This document shows, piece by piece, positions 61,309 through 64,000 of a stretch of 64,000 nt of DNA. The stretch lies in NCBI GenBank assembly GCA_028583405.1, contig JAPTMU010000155.1:248663-312662 (forward strand), given 5' to 3'. Source of the stretch: Pogonophryne albipinna (Eukaryota > Chordata > Actinopteri > Perciformes > Artedidraconidae). Position numbers and translations under genes: made by a program. Within the stretch, counting starts at the first letter, position 1; each line of letters opens with the position of its first letter. The notes beneath the pieces were generated by a model, which made no database searches, was not told where the DNA came from, and saw only the letters and a program-made list of their open reading frames with translations.

Positions 61309-63712
61309 CCCAGAGGTTGCGCTAGACTTTTTCGCTGCCCGTCGGACGTGGCAGGGGCAGGGGAACGGATCGGGTAGTGACAGACAGCTGTCACTACCCG
61401 ATCTGTCCCCCTGCCCGATCGGTACTGCGCATGTGCGAGATGGTCCGCCATATTGGACAACTCCGGACGGCAACCCAAGAAGGACACTTGACACAGTGGC
61501 TTTTAGCAAAGCTGAAAAATAAAACTCGAGAGAGATGAGTTATTGTCCAAACATAAACATTTCTCAGACCGTTACACGGTGCTAGTGCGACACTTGTGCC
61601 TGCTTTTGTGAGCAGAGTCTCTTGATGCGTGGGGGGATAGTGGACAGCGCAACGTGGAGGTCCTGCTCCACTGACAGCCGGGTGCGGGTCTTGTTTTTGA
61701 CATGTGTGAGTGAGGAAAATGCCAGCTCGCACAAGTAGGAGGTTGGAAACTGTAAAAGCACCTTGATGGCACTCTCTGAGAGGGATGGATACTCGTGTCC
61801 CACAAGCAGCCAAAATATATCCAGACGTAGTTTGGTTCAGTTTCAGGGAGCGGTCCATAGATAGCTCTGCGAGTTCATCCTGAGCTCTGCTGTTTAAACT
61901 TGTGGCTGATATTAATGACAGAGGATTAAACGGATCCCGGAGCCAATCGAAGTCTTCATTCAGAGGAGGGAAATATGACTCAAACCTCTCCTCCAGCACT
62001 CTCAGGTGAGCAGCTACAACTTGTAGAAAAAATGCTGTCTTGTGCGCTGGGTCACTGGATGTCAGCGGAAACATTTCAATGTTTTTCTTGGCGACTTGAT
62101 TTTGCCACAGTCTTAACTTGGATCGGAAACCATTGAGTTTGTCTGTGGCTGTCAGGATATTCTCATTCTTCCCTTGCATTCTGATGTTGAGGTAATTGAG
62201 ATGGCTAAAAATATCTGCCAGATATGCAAGCTTAACCCACCACGATTCATCATCCATGTGTTCTTTGTAGGGTAAGTCGTGCTCATTTGCAAATGCAACA
62301 AGTTCGTCGCGGAGCTCGTAGACACGGGACAGCACCTTGCCCTGTGACAGCCAGCGGACCTCCGTGTGCAGTAAAAGGCCATGGTGCTCAGTCCCCATCG
62401 CATTGCACAATGTGCTGAACAACCGCGACTTCAGCGGACGGGACTATTTTCACAGCTTGTTCTAATACTGCAGTGAGGTCTGGTGGCATAGCTTTGGCGA
62501 CAAGGGCTTCTCGGTGTAACATGCAGTGGGTTATCTGTACATCGGGATTGACCTGTCTCACTTTATTTACAAAGCCTTTCACCCTCCCCGTCATTGAGGC
62601 AGCCCCGTCGGTGCAAATGCTGTGGCACATCCCCCAGTTTAGACCCTGTTCTGTCAGGTAATCAGCTGTGGTCTTGTACATTTCCTCTCCGGTTGCATGT
62701 GTGTGTAACTCTTTGCAAAAAAAGAAGTTCTCCTCAATGGATTCTCCGTCAACATATCTCACGTTGGCAATGAGTTGACAGTGGCCACTTATGTCTGTTG
62801 AATCATCAACTTGCAGAGCGAATTTGCCACTTCTCTGTATTTTTTCAGTTAGGACAGTTTCTATGTCTACTGACATGTCATCGATGCGACGTTTGATTGT
62901 ATTGTTGGATAATGGAATTTTATGGATTTCTTTAGTAGCATCTGGCCCTATCATTACCCTGACAATTTCCTTACATGCCGGTAGAATGAGGTTTTCCACG
63001 ATAGTGTGGGCCTTTTTTGCCTTGGCGATTAACTCAGCAACCAAATAGCTGGCCTCTTGTGCTTTGAGACACGTAGAGACGAAAGCATACGTTGACTCTG
63101 CTTCTCATTTTGTGATTTCAGTCTCTGGAAATATTCAATGTCCTTGGAATTATAAGAAGGATGTTTTGTGCTAAAGTGTCTTGCTAGTTTACTTGGCACC
63201 ATTCCTTCGTTGGATAATTTTTCTCTGCAGATTAGGCATTCTGGCGTCGGGCAGTCAGCATCCCCAGTCCAGGAGAAACCATACCGAAGGTAGCTTTCGC
63301 TGTACTGTCTGCTTTTAGACTTCTTTTGCACTGCTGTTCCATCATGTTCTGTCATCCCTGCCTGTGTTGTTGAGGGCTGGGGTGCTTCTTTATTTATTGT
63401 CACTACGTAACGATCCATCTTGTAATTATTTGGCGCGAGGATAAAAAGCTTCTCTGCACACCGTAAACAATGACGGCTGACGTAAATCATGAGAATTTAA
63501 GCAGTTTAATATTTCTAAATCTGAGCAATATATGTTTTATTAGCTTATGAACTCCATTGTACATGTAATAAAATAAAGTGTATATGAAGTGAAGTTTATT
63601 AAGTGAGAAAAAAATGTGGAACATAAAAATACGTTTTTTTGCGGCACACTTGGACAGTGCTCGCGGCACCCCAGTGTGCCGCGGCACACCGGTTGGGAAC
63701 CACTGGTCTAGA
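61309..63712 (-). mobile_element. BED-type hAT transposon
   Basis: The right end reads GGTTGGGAACCACTG (to about 63705), the complement of CAGTGGTTCCCAACC, typical of hAT (Charlie-like) elements, preceded by the GTGTGCCGCGGCACACCGG block. The left boundary at 61309 (CAGAGGTTGCGCTAG) is only weakly similar, and no 8-bp duplication was found, so the element may be composite. A GGTAGTGACAGACAGCTGTCACTACC palindrome lies at about 61373-61400. The transposase fills most of the length. Confidence 0.7.
61582..63418 (-). pseudogene. hAT transposase with BED finger, three frameshifts
   Basis: Start ATG 63418 (MDRYVVTINKEAPQ). A BED-type finger follows: PECLICREKLSNEGMVPSKL then ARHFSTKHPSY. After a frame change near 63060 come FALQVDDSTDISGHCQLIAN (first catalytic region), SICTDGAASMTGRVKGF and THCMLHREALVAK. 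After another near 62440 come [20 protein letters not shown] and [11 protein letters not shown]. After a third near 61830 comes the dimerisation part, [20 protein letters not shown], ending at the stop near 61582. The domain order matches SCAND3/ZBED-like hAT transposases of about 600 residues. It is not functional as read. Confidence 0.88.
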
Positions 63713-64000
63713 AAAAGGTAAATGTGTGCATTTTATTATAAAGTTGTGTATATTTACAGACTGTTGCAAAAACTAAGAAGCTTATAAACATCAGGTTTAA
63801 AACTAAAAGAGTTTTACAAAAAAGTAACACAATTAAAGATGTTTGGACAATATTTGGCCTTTTTACAAAAACAAAAGACTGGCTCTAACAATATCCGTCG
63901 TAAAATGAATATATTAGCAGATATAAAACCTTTGACAATATAAACCGCTTTGAAAAAACCCATTCACCCTCATTTCTAAAGTAAAATGGTTATTTAAATC
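63713..64000. other. Terminal stretch without recognised features
   Basis: AT-rich sequence after the hAT end. No ORF, repeat or arrb2 exon was seen. Confidence 0.4.

Overview
This is a eukaryotic nuclear window, almost certainly from a ray-finned (teleost) fish. It has split vertebrate genes with GT-AG introns, long (CA)n/(GT)n tracts, and a mix of transposon families typical of teleosts: DIRS, L2/CR1 LINEs, Tc1, several hAT families, piggyBac-like MITEs, solo LTRs and a Maverick/Polinton derivative. No bacterial gene organisation is present.

Host genes. Two divergently transcribed genes share a promoter-side interval of about 2.4 kb (32345-34706). On the minus strand, eight exons between 32344 and about 7220 encode a CD99/CD99L2-family type I membrane glycoprotein: signal peptide, acidic D-F-D-L-A/S-D-A-L modules, Pro/Ala-rich and Thr/Lys/Pro-rich linkers, one transmembrane helix and a basic start to the tail. 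On the plus strand, thirteen exons from 34707 to 49336 encode beta-arrestin 2 (arrb2) up to its clathrin-binding motif. The final arrb2 exons are not in the window. All annotated host splice junctions are phase-consistent.

Mobile DNA. 1-5047 is a decayed DIRS retroelement (duplicated RT segment, RNase H-like region, tyrosine recombinase, inverted terminal repeats). It is interrupted by a hAT element (8-bp duplication) that itself carries a hAT MITE (8-bp duplication). Intron 3 of the CD99-family gene is 15.9 kb, nearly all of it two insertions: a 10.2 kb Maverick/Polinton derivative (11047-21237, perfect 6-bp duplication AGCATA) and a nearly intact L2/CR1 LINE (about 21.25-26.54 kb). Intron 1 holds a Tc1 element (29153-30785) nested in a hAT MITE. 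The arrb2 introns hold LINE fragments, a tRNA-derived SINE, hAT and TTAA MITEs, and two solo LTRs of one family. Downstream of the last visible arrb2 exon lies a four-deep nest (about 50.76-57.97 kb), then a foldback element with a THAP-domain start, copies of another MITE, and a frameshifted BED/hAT transposase on the minus strand (61582-63418).

The most notable object is the Maverick derivative. It is a giant foldback with two arms of about 3.4-3.5 kb that are almost identical. Each arm carries the same integrase gene broken by the same two single-base frameshifts, and the intact target-site duplication shows that the palindrome is flanked as one insertion. It has no visible DNA polymerase, capsid, ATPase or protease gene, so it looks like a non-autonomous passenger that would need an integrase supplied in trans. 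The second candidate for something undescribed is a 2.7 kb element with about 365-bp inverted repeats and a CXC (tesmin/TSO1-like) open reading frame at 55075-57789.
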